Shown in pieces: positions 1 through 12,078 of a stretch of DNA of 64,000 nt (its first letter is position 1; the number at the start of each line of letters is the position of its first letter). The notes beneath the pieces were generated by a model. That model saw only the letters and a list, made by a program, of their open reading frames with translations. It had not been told where the DNA came from and searched no databases. The stretch is from Ustilago trichophora (Eukaryota; Basidiomycota; Ustilaginomycetes; Ustilaginales; Ustilaginaceae): positions 620,001 to 684,000 of the forward strand of contig OOIN01000013.1 of NCBI GenBank assembly GCA_900323505.1. The letters are read 5' to 3'. Made by a program: the position numbers and the translations under genes.

Positions 1-115
1 GGGAACGAGAAAGCGTCTTTTTGCGAAGGAGAGAGTAAGAGGTATAATGTACAGAGTTGGGGGCAGCGATAGGGCTCTAAAAACGCATCGATGCTTGAGG
101 GCGAGGTTGACGAAT

Positions 116-669
116 TTATGCTGATGCGACCTGGGGTGTGGGTAGGCTGGCACGCTTTTCCTTGCCGCCAAAGTTGTGGTAGTTCTGCGAGCGGAACAAG
201 GGGGAAACGGAGGAAACAGAAAGCAGGTCAGCACAGAGGCCTTTGTTTCCAGGCAATGCTTCTAGCTTTTCGGTGAGGAGGCGATACATACGAGGAATCT
301 GCCGAGCTGTACAGCTTGCGCGGTAGCGTTGGTGGCATGGCATGCAAAGAGGAGGTAGTTTCTCGGTTGAACCCTCCAAGCGAAACGCATAAAGACGGTG
401 GAGTAGGCGCAGAGGGCACTGCTCATGGTGCCCGAGATCATCTCTTCATCCTTGGACAGATCGGCGATGGCGGCGAGAGGAAGACCCCAGTTGGCGACTG
501 GGCCCCAAAAGTGCGTCGACTGTGTCAGCAGCAAGATGAGAGCCAAAAGCGGTAGAGAAGGTCAGCTTCCAGGTTTGATACAATGCGAAGGGCGATACGG
601 TGCTAAACGTACGAAAAAGTACTGTCGGCCAGCTGGCGACTTGATCCAGTTGATGAATTGGGTAGCCAT
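116..669 (-). CDS. MPC1: Mitochondrial pyruvate carrier subunit 1
   Basis: Small inner-membrane protein that pairs with MPC2/MPC3 to import pyruvate into the mitochondrial matrix. I model three exons on the minus strand: 669-613, 519-292 and 184-116, joined at GT-AG sites in phase 0 (donor GTACGT at 612, donor GTATGT at 291, acceptors ACAG and GCAG). The product is 117 residues, the usual family size. The hallmark block [19 protein letters not shown] appears only after the first splice, followed by an MPC segment ending [14 protein letters not shown]. The last exon gives [11 protein letters not shown] and a short tail. The start MATQF is chosen because it puts the family N terminus right before the conserved block. 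Reading through the second intron would give a shorter, unlikely tail. The gene is divergent from the zinc-cluster regulator at 2101. Confidence 0.93.
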
Positions 670-2100
670 TGTCTGAGATGTGCGTTGTGTGTGTGTAGGT
701 GTATGAGTGTGACCAAAGCGATGGAGAAGGAAGAGATGGTTGCGATGTAGAATTTCGAGATTCAGGGTCGCTTCGGAGTTGCAATGCTCGAGGTGCTCCA
801 TGCACTCCCCAACCAGCCGCGGTGGAAAGAGTCACACACCATAACTTCAAACGGCTCCGCGCGAATCCTTTGATTTTTGCATCGACCATCCCTTTTTTTT
901 TAAATAAAAAAAATCGGTGATTCCATATGCCTTGCCCGAATTCGTGCGAGAGAATAGACGACAACGCGACATGATCGCGTGGTGTTGAAATTTAGAATTG
1001 ACCACGATTTTGGATATGGATGCGGAGCCTCCGGACCGCTTTCCGACGAACGAGGGTCCCTTTTGGTGCTCTTCCCCGCGGGTTGAAAGCTGAGATTTCC
1101 AGACTTGGGACTTGCCCGCTTCCTGGACAGAGCTCATTTGACATCCCTCGCCGAGCCATGTTCTTTGCTCGGTTTATGCTCGAAGCATCGATTGACGTTC
1201 ATTAGGATCAGCAGCATGTGAGCTGTGAAATGCAGATGGACACATGTTCGAGGTTTCGCTGCGTTTGAAAAAAAGAAAGAGACAGTCATGGTGTCGAGAG
1301 AAGCGTCAAATCCTGGGGCCAAAAAAAAGTGTCGCGTGGGTCTCATTATTTCTACAGCTTGCAGCTGAATTCATTGGATCATGGTGCTAAGCCGGCACAG
1401 TTTGTCCGTTGTACATCCGTCAAAGTCTTGTCTTGACTCTGTTTCTTGTGTATGTGTATGTCGTACCTGCATGCGAATTCGGCATCAATACAGTAAGAGA
1501 GTCACGTCTGCTCCTTTTTGCCACATCTTAGCCCTCCTCTTCTCATTTTCTTGCTTGCTACCAGAGTGGGACAATTGCCGTTGCGACCCTGATTTCAAAA
1601 TTTGGCTGCGAATCACATTTACCCCTCGCCGGTTGACCTTCCTCCTCCTTCACCATCATCATCCACCATCCTTGCTTCCGCTTCCTTGAACCCTCCGACC
1701 TACCCATCTCCCTGGCTTACATCCCATTGCATCCATCTCATAAACCTAATCCTGCATCCGCGATTCCAGTGGCGGCGGCATCATCTCATCTCGATTCATT
1801 CACTTTCACAGTGGCTTAAAGCATCCCAGACCCCACATATCACGGAGCTCGGTTCGGCTTCCGTCAGGATTGCCCACAGCACAGCTCCATCCATTTGTGC
1901 AAGCCTTCCTTCTCGCCGCGACAGTTGCAACATTCTTTGGCAAGCATGCCCGGAAACCGATCCGCTTAGCGTCCGTTCCACAATCCTGCCCTAACTCCCT
2001 CCCCAAAACTTTCCTGGACTATAATCTGGCAGCATCCTATACCCATCCCGCCTCACCCATCCTGACAGCCAGCCACGATCGGATCCCCCTCCTCTCCACT
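670..2100. other. Divergent intergenic region MPC1 / zinc-cluster regulator
   Basis: About 1.4 kb between two divergent starts. It holds a GT-rich run near 683-700, an A/T run around 892-912, and a pyrimidine- and CA-rich stretch from about 1620 to 2100 that looks like the leader of the downstream regulator. Open frames here (for example 1381-1689 and 1602-1994) have low-complexity composition and no recognisable domain. I see no RNA gene. Confidence 0.5.
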
Positions 2101-5100
2101 ATGAGCAACAACGCTGCTGCACGCGAGCCGGTGCCTCGACCAGTCCTCTTCCAAGAAGCCTCAACCTCCGATGCCGGCTCCGAACCTTCCATTCCTCTCG
2201 CACACAGCCATCATCCAAAAGGCAGACAACCGCAAAGATGCAGACAAAGACCAAGGGCAACTGCCAAAGAGGAGCTCAAGATCTACAAGACCATCTCCCG
2301 AGTCCATCGTGCTTGCAACGCCTGTCGCAAGCAAAAAGCTCGCTGTGATGGCCCCGAAAATCCACCCTGTCGACGATGCAGCAGGTCGGCATCGAGTGCA
2401 TCTTTGAGAAACCGCCCAAGGACCCTCGACGTCGACTACCGGTGCCAAGATGCGGCTGGCAGCTCCGATCGGATTCGTGCCTTGGAGGCCCAGATGTCGG
2501 GGATGCAGAGTATGATCTCAGAGCTCGTTGCTTCCATCAAGGCAAACACCAATGCAATCACTGCTCCCCCGTCCAGCCTCCACCGCCTCACCATTCGCCT
2601 CACACGCCAGCAGCTCTACAGCGTCACCCCATTCATCCAGAGCTTCCAGAAACGACCTCACCATCCCCACGCCAACACACAATCCACCGCTTCAGCAACA
2701 CCCCATGCCCCACCTTGCATCATCGCTCTTCCAGCATGCCTTCTCGCCCTCCACCGAAGGCTTGCAGAGATATCCCCAGATGCAAACCGCCTTCCACAAC
2801 GCCCGCCCACCCTCACTCTTCCCGCTCGTTCGGCGGCAACAGCAGCTCTCCATCAACTCGATGCCCATGCATGCTGGTTACCCTCTCAGCAGCCTTCATT
2901 TCAAACGGCTTACGGTCACCCTCCCACCAAGCAGACGATTCTTTGCTACAGCAGCAACCCGAGCTCGAACACTTGTCAGTGCATCACGCCATTCGACATG
3001 TGGAATACCGGTATGCATGCATCTACCTCATCACAGTCGATGGACGGTCATCCTAGGCGTAGAATTTGTCAGGCCCGATTTGAGCAAGATGACAGGGTCG
3101 GACTTCGCAGCCATGGCAGCACCAACTCTCTTGGGCTCTTCTTCCTCTCCCACGGATGCAGGGCAGCTGCCACCGCTGGAGCGCCTTTGGTTGGACACCG
3201 ACCTCATCCGCCTGGTCATCCACCAGCATCCCGCTCGACCAGCCGCCGGCGATGGACCTCCTCCGACCGCGCTGGCAGCCACAGCCACAGCATCGAACAA
3301 AATCTTACCCCATCCGATGGCCCCACAGCCGGCGAAGACGGCGATGCCCGCGAAACCGATATCAGCAACGAACAGCTCAGTGCACCTATCGAAGCGCTTC
3401 GTGGATGGCGGATGCGGCTGCCGCTGCTGCTGCCGAAGAATCCGAGGGCCACACTTCCACGATTCGAGTGACGAGAAAAAGGCGAAGAGGATATCGTTGG
3501 TAGTAGGTAAAAGGTGCTGCGGGCGACATGGCTGCCACGCCCTCACTTCAACTCGTCGATGAGGGAGGGAAGCGGACGACGTTTGGACAGCAGGATGATG
3601 ATTCTGCGATACTGCTGGTCAGTCACCGCGCAAGAGAAGGAGGCGCGATACGCATGCCGATTCTCCCAGTGCAGCAAGCGGCTCTGGTGCTGGTGCTGAA
3701 GGCAAAAGCGGCGCTGCTGGATCCAACGCCTCAGCTGCTGCCTCTTCCAACACGGCACCAACGCCAATTCGACCCTCTCCCCATCCGCAGCAGCCAGCAG
3801 CACCAGCAGCACAGGTCGATCCGGTCGAATGGAAGCGCCCGGTCTGGTATCCAGCGCACCCGGCGATCTAGTCACCTTGGGCCTGGTCAACGAGTCCGAC
3901 GCCATGCGACTCTTTGAAACCTTCCAAAAGGCGTCCCCAAATTCATCTCGATCTTCCACCTTGAAGACGAGTCCATGACGACCGAGGAAGCCTACCACTA
4001 TGTGCGCACCACCTCGTACTTCCTCTTCAACGTGATGCTCGCCATTGGGGCCAAGGTTGAGTGCGGGGTAAGAGCCGAGCAGGTTGTACCAGACTTGCAT
4101 GACACAGGCAAAGCGCAATGCAAAGGATACCATGTTCAGCCCGGTCGCTGGGAAAGCGGCTGTACAGGCCATGGTGCTGCTTGCGGCGTACAGCGAGAAC
4201 GGATGGCTGCCGCTCGGGTTGTCATTCGTATGGCACAAGAGTTGGGACTGGATCGATCGTTCCAGAAGCTCATGTCGGCTCTTCCGCATCTGGATACATT
4301 CGACATCCGCAACCTCCGCCGCCGCCCAAACACTTGACTTTTTACCACAATTCGCCACAGGCTTCCAATTATACAGGTTCCCCACCGATGTCAATTCGGT
4401 CGGAGGCGAGTCGGTCGACGGTAAGACGGGCGGGCCTGCCAATGCTGCCGGTGCCAACGCGGTTGCTGCCGTCGCTGCTGTCAACGGCAACCGGATGCCG
4501 CGGCCAAACGCGAACTGGACGAGCTGAAAGATCTTGCCCGGGCTCACGACTCTGGTTCTTTCTCTTCCTCTTCGACCACCAGGCTTCGTACGGAGCCGGC
4601 CGCCCCGCCATGCTCTCCAACATTATGTGCGCAACTGTCGAGCATTCCTCAGCCTCGTCTATCCCCTCACGGTCAAAACAGACGCTCGATTCATTAGCAC
4701 TTTGGAATTGCTCATCATCCGCGAAACGCACTACGATGCCATGGCACCCTACGATCAACCTGTCGACGCACGCATGCTTAGCAAGATGCGCAAAGTCACC
4801 GAAGAACTCAACGAGTGGCATCAGTATGGTCGTCGGACTTCGAGAGTCGAGGCTATAATCAGGATCCTTCTTCAGCATCCCTCGTGTTGCAGTGCGCCAG
4901 TGCTGAACTCTACCTGTCGTGTACAGCACTTCGTGGCATTCGCGATGCAAACGATGCCGACCAGATGGGACCCGGCAGAAGGAACTCATCGTTCAGCGAC
5001 TCGTGCGGCAGATACCTGCTTGAGTATCTCTGTCAACTCGAAAGAGTACAGGGAGATGCTTGGTTGGGCTCCGCACTATACCCATGTCACCGCGGCGTTT

Positions 5101-6397
5101 GCTTGCGTGTTTCTGATCAAAATCGCTCGTCTCTTCCCTCGCCAGGTCGACACGTATGGAATTTTCAGCAACGCTGAGAGGCTGGCGAGCAGGCTGGCCG
5201 AAGTGCCAGCGGGCAAGTACGCCCGCGTGATTCGAATTTGCTGGCACAGGCATGGAAGAAGATCGCCGACCTCAGTCCGGCAATTGGACTCTACGCCGCC
5301 TGGGTGCAGAAGCGACGAGACCAGGCGCCATCACGCCTGCCGAGATCAAGACGGGTGGGCCCAGCGATTCCGGTATCAGCTTGCTGTACAAGCTTCTGCA
5401 GGAGTATCAGAATGGTCAGATGGAAGGAGAAGGGGGAAGGCGAATCTGGGGCGCAGTCGTCTTCCAATGCTGACGGGTCGGGAGCAACGCTGCGGCGGAG
5501 GAACAGGAGAGGGATGGCAGGCCTGGCGCACGAACGCCAGCCTTTGGAGATGGAAGCAGGTGGCTGATGACAGGCTGTCTTCACCTTCTGTAGGAGGTGG
5601 GATAGCGGGGATGTTTGGTGGAGTCGGACAGGGTGGAAGTGGAGCCATGTCACCCTACAAAGCTGGAGGTTTGGGCGGCCTATTTTCTCAAGAGGCAGCA
5701 TCAGCGGAATCGACTACAGCGGTGCGGGTGGCATACCGCGGGAGGAGGAGCAAACCATTTGGACGGAGTGAGCTGGAGCTCCTTCCTGGCGCCCCATACG
5801 CCCTCTGCATCCCTTTCAGCAGCACGGAGGAGGTGCTTTCGGTGGCGATAGCGCTGGCAACGTCAACAACAGTAACCACCCAATCCAGCTCCCGTTGTGG
5901 ATGCAAGAATCTACCGGTACATCCTCTGCCGATCTGGGCGCATTTGGAGACGCGCCTCCCGCAGCCACCTCCCCTTCGGCTACACGTAGCTGGACCCACA
6001 ACGATCACTATCAATCCCCCTTACCCCATCACAACTCCACATCTTCGTACACCTCACCCACCTATCAACCTCCACGCAACCCGGTCTCTCTTCTACCTCC
6101 ACCTCATCGCCCATCACCAGCACAACCCAGCGGTAGTGGTTTGGGAAGCATCATCCCACCCCACCACCAGCAGTCGACACATCACCGACATTCAAACAGC
6201 ATGAGTGGAGGTGTTGCCCCTTCCCAGGTGGTGGACAGATGGCGGGTGTGCATGGTTTCCGGGCAGCGGCGGGGGGGAGCGGGACCAACTTTGACAGCGT
6301 ACTGTCGGATCTGGGCTTGCCTCTGGATGGCTTGGATGGCTTGTTTGTCGATCTGCCTATCAACGCTCCTACTGGGCAGAGCAACTACTCGGTGTGA
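2101..6397 (+). CDS. Zn(II)2Cys6 transcription factor, frame-broken
   Basis: Fungal binuclear zinc-cluster regulator with a middle homology region; target genes unknown. From the ATG at 2101 the frame runs to a cluster with spacing C-x2-C-x6-C-x6-C-x2-C (codons 2314-2379, reading ACNACRKQKARCDGPENPPC). The sixth Cys codon (2397, within QQVGIECIFEKPP) lies in another frame, so one base is missing near 2380. A short coiled coil follows (RIRALEAQMSGMQSMISELV). Further pieces of a fungal-specific factor domain sit in changing frames: GDLVTLGLVNESDAMRLF near 3870, TTEEAYHYVRTTSYFLFNVM near 3980, AVQAMVLLAAYSENGWLPLG near 4160, and HYVRNCRAFLSLVYPLTV near 4620. The likely end is an acidic/hydrophobic tail (DSVLSDLGLPLDGLDGLF) stopping at 6397. 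At least five frame changes are needed. They are probably sequence errors, but true decay of this gene cannot be excluded. Confidence 0.72.
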
Positions 6398-7285
6398 TAT
6401 ACACATGGTGGATATTTACAGAGTTGTTTATGCCACTTGGCGCGAGTTGAAGCCGCTAATGAACACTTCTCCTCTTCACCCTTGCTGCTTTGATTGGAGA
6501 TTTTGAGAGAAAGATTGCCGTGTGTGAAATCGTGGTTGAGACTTCTGTGTGTAACAAGGTGATGTGATGGGGGCAGAGCGAAAGAGTGAGATTGCAGAGT
6601 CTGTCAAGCCCAGATGATGCACGGGAGAGGAATCCGTTCGGAAGAAGAGCGTTCTCTCCCTTTGCTTGTCGAGGTGGTCCAGCGTGACGCATTCTCCTTG
6701 CTGTGCTGTCAACCATACATGCTGATGGTGTCCAGGACGGAGCTTTTCCAACTTCGGTTCAACACTCTAGGGCAGAAGAGAGCGTGTGTCTTTACAGAAC
6801 CACTACAAAGTCGCACGGAAAATGTATCGCATCCACCTTCGACCGACAGATCAGCTGGGATATCGTCATTCCACTGACGCACTTCTTCTTCCGGCGCGAG
6901 CAGTTCATCTCGAAAGATCAATGCGATCCGTTCATCGTCCAAGGCACAAACAACGGCATACACTCTACACAAACATTGATTAGTATGGTGGGTAGGAGTG
7001 TAAAATTCGCGGACTATTGGTCTCTGGTGCATATCATCTGGAGATATTCTCCCTTTGGGAGCCGACACATCAGAGGCAAGACAACGCTAGAAAGTGACGG
7101 AAGCACGACATTACCGCGAGAGAAATGTAGATGCCTTGCTTCGCTTTCGAGGCTTTTTTTTGGGGGGAGAGTTGGCGGGGTTGGAGAAAGTAAAAGTAAA
7201 AACGGATGCGATCTACACCATCAACAAAGGGTTAAATGGTAGAAAGGATCCGGTGATCCAGTTTGCGATGCGAAGCTGGATGCAT
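6398..7285. other. Intergenic region with a possible small minus-strand exon
   Basis: This lies downstream of both the zinc-cluster regulator and RPS0. On the minus strand an open frame covers 7068-6709. Part of it looks protein-like (VYAVVCALDDERIALIF followed by an acidic stretch). It is preceded by what could be a 3' splice signal: CTAAT, then TTTGTGTAG just upstream of AGTGTATGCC. I found no matching donor or start, and I do not recognise a family. Treat it as an unproven exon or as 3' UTR of either neighbour. Confidence 0.25.
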
Positions 7286-7790
7286 TTACTCCCAGGAGCC
7301 GGTGGCCTGGTCGGCGGCACCGTCAGCGGCCCAGTCCTGGGCGCCCTCGGCGGACCAGTCGACGTTGCCGGTCTCGGTGGCGAGGTTGGCAGCGACGGCG
7401 AGGGGAACGTCAGCCTGGACGTCGGCGGCGTCGGCGGCGGGGGCCTCGGCGGTCTCCTTGGCGGCCTGGGCGGCGGCGGCGGCCTCCTGGGCCTCACGCT
7501 CAACCTCCTCGGGGTCACGGTAGAAGAACATGTCGGGCATCACGCTGAGGTCACCACCCTTGAGGCGGAGGACGGTGCGGCAGAGCAACCACCAGAGGAG
7601 ACCAACCGAGTGACGGCCACGGACGTTACCGGGGATGGCGACGTCGACGAACTTGAGGGGCGAGTCCGAGTCGGCGAACGAGATGCAAGGAATGTTGACG
7701 TACGAAGCCTCACGGATGGCCTGGTGGTCGACACGGGGGTCGGTGACAACGATGACACGGGGCTCCTTGAACGAACGGGTGATGTAGTTG

Positions 7791-7822
<32 letters not shown>

Positions 7823-8116
7823 GGCGGAGGCGCCGGTCTGAGCGGCGAACTTGAGAACGGCACGGTGACCGTACTGGCGACCCGAGATGACACAGATGTC
7901 GGCAGGGTTCTCGATGGCGGCGAGGATACGGGCGGCGAGGACGATCTTCTCCCAGGTCTTGCCAATGTTGAGAAGGTGGATACCGTCAGCACGACGCTTG
8001 TAGATGTAAGGAGCCATCTGCTTGTCGGCGTTCTTGGTGCCGATGTGAGTCTGGGCGGCGAGGAGGAGGGAGATGTCCTCCTCGGTGGGGTTGAGAGCAG
8101 CAGGGACCTTGGACAT
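7286..8116 (-). CDS. RPS0: 40S ribosomal protein S0 (uS2, SA/p40 family)
   Basis: Small-subunit ribosomal protein needed for 40S maturation and 18S rRNA end processing. The single uninterrupted frame of 276 residues starts [20 protein letters not shown] at 8116. I prefer that start over upstream in-frame ATGs because the family begins here. Conserved blocks are [60 protein letters not shown] and [20 protein letters not shown]. After these comes an Ala/Glu-rich tail typical of fungal S0, ending with Asp/Trp-containing repeats ([15 protein letters not shown], then GSWE). It is head to head with RPS2, 1.67 kb away. An equally long plus-strand frame over it is an antisense shadow. Confidence 0.96.
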
Positions 8117-8592
8117 TTTTGTGGATGATGTAGAGAAACGAAACCTCGAAACTTTTGCGTGTAAGGGGAAAGGAAGGAAGAGATGGAGTTGCTCCTGTCT
8201 TGGATGGCGACCAGCGTCCTCTTGCTCGCTCTCTCCGAGCTGAACTTCTCGACCAGCTCTGTCTCTCTGTCTTTCCAACCTGAACTTGGCACCGGCCGAA
8301 CTTGCCGCAGTCGATCGAAATCGGAATTCTCTTTTTCCTCAACTTGCCATTATCGGGCTGGTTACCGATCCAGATGGACCCTTGATTCATGTTACGGCGC
8401 GACCTATTTAACAATAAGCTCCTGGAAAATCATCGCGTGCCAGCAGCCAAAAAGTGAAAATTACAGTTTTACCTAGCTGGCACGTGATGCAAAATCAGCG
8501 AGCTTCTTGGCTCACTCCTCGAGAAGTCGAAGCAGCTCTGCCTCTAGGAAGGTCAATCAAATCCAAGTTCGCAGTGTGGAAGGGGAGAGAGG

Positions 8593-8614
8593 GAGAGAGA
8601 GAGAGAGAGAGAGA
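8593..8614. repeat. (GA)n dinucleotide tract
   Basis: About 11 GA units in the divergent RPS0/RPS2 region, around 480 bases upstream of the RPS0 start. Confidence 0.9.
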
Positions 8615-8772
8615 AACCGCAACCCCAGCTCGGAGAGTCTGAGGAAATCGCAAAGTCTAGCCTACCAGTGCGCGGACACAGTGTGTGTGTAGGAACAGCT
8701 CTCAGGTGATCATACCTTCCTGTTCATCACCATCAATCACCTTACCCCTTTCATCAACCCTTACATATCAAG

Positions 8773-9775
8773 GTTAGTATACGACTCGACAAACGTGACC
8801 AACATCCACATGCGATAGCCATGAATCTACCAAAGAGCAGGGACAGACAGAGACGACTCGGTCAACATAGCAGAGATACAGCATCGGCAGCATGAAAGAT
8901 AGCATGATCAGCAAAGATTGGCACAAGACGAGACAGCATCTCCGACGAACAGGCAGAGGCAGGCAGCCCATCAACAGCATAGACCGCATTATTGGCGAGA
9001 TAGATGTGGCACGTACAGCAACGTTCAGCAGACAGCACTCGCAGCATCGTGACACGGAAGCATCTCCTCCAGCAATACGACAAATTGACCGCATGCCGCC
9101 AACTAGCACCTCGACTTCTCCGCACAGCGACAATACGTTCAGAGAATCGGAATCATCCAGCGACGATGCAGCTGAAACGTTGAACGACTCGCACTTGTCG
9201 ACAAGTCGTGATCATACTGTCACGCGGACAACAATAATGAACGGCCGCACCGTAACTCCGCCAGTCTAGGCAGTCTAGGATTTGGCACATAGCATCGTCA
9301 ACATGTTGTACCAGATGGTGAACGGAGACACTGGATGGCGGAATGCCTTGCTGCAAGTCATTCTTCAGATTCTTTTAAGCGGCTGCTGTGCACATCTGTC
9401 GGGGGCAAATTTTCAGCACGACACAGAGCCGCACAAATGGCGTTTCTACAACACACTCCGCCGCTGCCGAAATCGACCAGCATCAGCAAATGCAACTGGC
9501 ACCAATCCGACCAACTTTCCGACTCTTCGTCTTGCATCGCCTCGCGTTTTCTCGAACATTCGCATCCAGTAATTCTGCCGTCTCTGCTGTCCGTCTTGCA
9601 GTGGTCTCTCCGCCTTCCAGCAGCAACGGCAACCTTTGCGCCAAAGATTGTCCAGCTACGCTTTTTGATGGACCACAGCTATCGCGTGCTGGTGTCGTGT
9701 AACTATGACATTTGCAAGTACAGTTCGACTGACATTTTCCATCTCGTTTTGATTACCTTTGCCAACCCCTTTTAG
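8773..9775 (+). other. Predicted 5'-UTR intron of RPS2
   Basis: A donor-like ATCAAG|GTTAGT at 8772/8773 follows a pyrimidine-rich leader. An acceptor-like CCCCTTTTAG ends at 9775, seven bases before the RPS2 start codon. This gives a 1003-base leader intron. The acceptor is convincing; the donor is one of several possible choices. Confidence 0.4.
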
Positions 9776-9782
9776 AATCAAG

Positions 9783-10310
9783 ATGGCTGACGCTGCTCCC
9801 CGTGGACGTGGCGGTTTCGGACGAGACCGCGGTGGACGAGGCCGCCGTGGCCCCCGTCGCGGCGGTCGCCGCGATGGCGAGAAGGAGGAGTGGGTTCCCG
9901 TTACCTCGGTTGGCCGACTCGTCAAGGACGGCAAGATCAAGTCGATCGAGGAGATCTACCTCTTCTCGCTCCCCATCAAGGAGTACCAGATCATCGACCT
10001 CCTTCTCCCCAAGCTCAAGGACGAGGTCATGAAGATCATGCCCGTTCAGAAGCAGACCCGTGCCGGTCAGCGTACCCGTTTCAAGGCTTTCGTTGCCGTC
10101 GGTGACTCTGACGGACACCTCGGTCTCGGTGTCAAGTGCGCCAAGGAGGTTGCCACTGCTATCCGTGGTGCCATCATTGTCGCCAAGCTCTCCACCATCC
10201 CCGTTCGTCGTGGATACTGGGGTAACGCTCTTGGTGAGCCCCACACTGTCCCCATGAAGGTTTCCGGTAAGACCGCCTCGGTCATGTGCCGACTTGTGCC
10301 CGCTCCCCGT

Positions 10311-10345
<35 letters not shown>

Positions 10346-10559
10346 CATGCTCCAGCTCGCCGGTATCGAGGACTGCTACACCCAGTCGTCCGGTCAGACC
10401 GCCACCATGGGTAACTTCCTCAAGGCCACCTTCGAGGCTGTTTCCAAGACCTACGCTTTCCTTACGCCCAACCTCTGGCGCGAGATTGCTCCCCCTGCCA
10501 CTCCTTACGTCGAGTTCGCTTCGCACCTCGCCCGCACCCAGAAGAAGTCGGTCTACTAA
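9783..10559 (+). CDS. RPS2: 40S ribosomal protein S2 (uS5)
   Basis: Small-subunit ribosomal protein at the decoding-centre entrance, important for translational accuracy. The uninterrupted frame of 258 residues begins [18 protein letters not shown], the expected N-terminal RG-rich arm (a usual arginine-methylation region). It is followed by the S5 N-terminal domain ([19 protein letters not shown] through [20 protein letters not shown]) and the S5 C-terminal domain ([20 protein letters not shown], then [20 protein letters not shown]). The upstream in-frame ATG at 9759 is rejected because it lies before the probable splice acceptor (CCCCTTTTAG). Codon use is strongly biased to C-ending codons, as expected for a highly expressed gene. 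A long minus-strand frame across it is a shadow. Confidence 0.97.
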
Positions 10560-11397
10560 ATGTAGCCATTCCGTAGCCACTTTTGCTTCTGTGCTGGGCT
10601 GACGGTGTAGCGATGCGCCTTTCGACGTTCACGCCTCCAGGTTTGGTGGTGGTGTGCGGCGGGACATCTCTGTTACGTCTTGTCACCCTTATCAAGGTCG
10701 CACTTGTTTCCCCCCCAACTCGCCTTTTTTTATACCGAGTGCGACCTTGCTCTCGCCCTCTCTACTCCCCAGCTTCCCTAGTTCCCCCTTTTCTGTTTCG
10801 GTTTCGCTTTTGTTAGCGATTTGTATTTTGCATACAACACACACACACACACACACGCAACCCCCACCCAAAAATACGAAAGCATGCTCATATGCGTCTT
10901 GTCACAACCTTGTTTATCGCTCGTGCCTGTCTGTCAAAAATGGGTTGGGTTCAATTATGATGGATCCGATGAGAGAGAGAGAGGATGAAGGAAGTTCGAG
11001 ATGCATTTTAGGCTCCAGAAACGGTGTTAGGCCTTGCAGAAATGACAATCGCCTGCTGAAATTCGCCAGAGGTGCGTGCGCGCTTGTGTGCTGATCGAAA
11101 ATCGAACTGGTTCTGAACAATTACACACTGGCAAGGTGCCGAACGCGGGCGGAATAGGAAGTGAGACTCGTCAAATTAACCAAATCGGGCAAAGCCCAGA
11201 TCCAGGAAGAAGTTTCGGAACCGTGTGCTGGAGACGGAAAGTCAAGCCAAGCCAAGTTGAATTTGAGGAAATCCACACGTTCCAGTCCGGGTTACAGTAG
11301 CTACCGTGGACTTTCATCGCTTTGACACCATCGCAAACGTTGACCTCTTCTCCACCACACTCCATCACACACATCGCCTCACCTTTCTTTTACAGAA
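10560..11397. other. Intergenic region RPS2 to ATP17
   Basis: RPS2 3' region followed by the ATP17 leader. It contains a CA dinucleotide run (10837-10856). A pyrimidine-rich segment ends CTTTTACAG just before the ATP17 ATG and could be a leader splice acceptor. No credible reading frame or RNA gene was seen. Confidence 0.5.
10837..10856. repeat. (AC)n dinucleotide tract
   Basis: About ten AC units downstream of RPS2. Confidence 0.9.
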
Positions 11398-12078
11398 ATG
11401 TTCGCCCGTACCGTCGCTCGTACCGCAAACGCCCCCACCTTCCGAATGGGTGGTGTTCGTGCCAACTCGACCTTGCCCATTCCTCCCAAGATCGCCACTC
11501 CCAAATCGGCACAGGGTCCCGGAGGCTCCAGTGCCCGCATGGAGAGCGTCGTTGGCTTCTACAAGTCTCTCCCCAAAGGTGACGCTCCGCAGAAGAGGGG
11601 TGGCGGAATCAAGGCTCGTTACTTTGACGGCAAAAACGCCAGCGGAAAGCCTATCGTCGCTACCCTCTTCGCTCTCTTCTTGATCGGTTACTCTATCGAT
11701 TACGCTACCCACCTGCGTAAGTTTTGCATCCTCCTCGACCCTTCTGGACTCGATTTGAAGCAGAGCACCTGAATCAGAAGGATGCACATATCACGGTTGG
11801 AAGATGGGACAATGTTTCACTATCAGACATTCAAGTGGGGAAGCATTGCAATCCGAAACATCAGCATCTTCCCATGCACAGGACTGGCCTCACCAATCCC
11901 AAACCGCCCAAATTCACAACATCCAACCAACACACACCAACCGCTCCTTCTCACTCTCTGCTTCAATCGCTCGCACTTCCAAACCCTCCTTACAGGCACT
12001 TCTTACTAACACCCTCCTTTTCTCCTCCTATCCTCATTCCACCACACAACAGGTCACCACAAGAACAACCACCACTAA
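11398..12078 (+). CDS. ATP17: Mitochondrial ATP synthase subunit f
   Basis: Small Fo subunit of the inner-membrane ATP synthase, involved in assembly and dimer contacts. Exon 1 (11398-11716) encodes an Arg-rich mitochondrial presequence (MFARTVARTANAPTFRMGG). It continues with FYKSLPKGDAPQKRGGGIKA and KNASGKPIVATLF, then a single membrane helix (residues about 88-102, LFALFLIGYSIDYATHL). The donor GTAAGT sits at 11717. The acceptor AACAG ends at 12052, and exon 2 (12053-12078) completes RHHKNNHH-stop, matching the His/Asn-rich end of the family. The mature frame is 114 codons. Reading through the donor gives a different tail that I consider an unspliced artefact. The 336-base intron makes up half of the gene. 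Confidence 0.88.

Larger units (their letters stand above)
8117..9782. promoter_or_regulatory. Shared divergent region between RPS0 and RPS2
   Basis: This 1.67-kb region must contain the promoters of two 40S protein genes reading away from each other. It includes a GA dinucleotide tract (8593-8614), a pyrimidine-rich stretch near 8705-8765, and a predicted 5'-UTR intron of RPS2 (8773-9775). An open frame at 8892-9269 (125 codons, Ser/Thr/Arg-rich) lies within that predicted intron and has no recognisable domain, so I do not call it a gene. Confidence 0.55.

Noticed and set aside
7094..8128. 344-codon plus-strand frame rich in Gly, Val and Asp
   Set aside because: It is exactly antisense to the conserved RPS0 gene, and the biased codon use of RPS0 creates the open frame.
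8892..9269. 125-codon frame between RPS0 and RPS2
   Set aside because: Low-complexity Ser/Thr/Arg composition and located within the predicted RPS2 leader intron.
9753..10580. 275-codon minus-strand frame over RPS2
   Set aside because: Antisense shadow of a highly codon-biased ribosomal protein gene; no domain.
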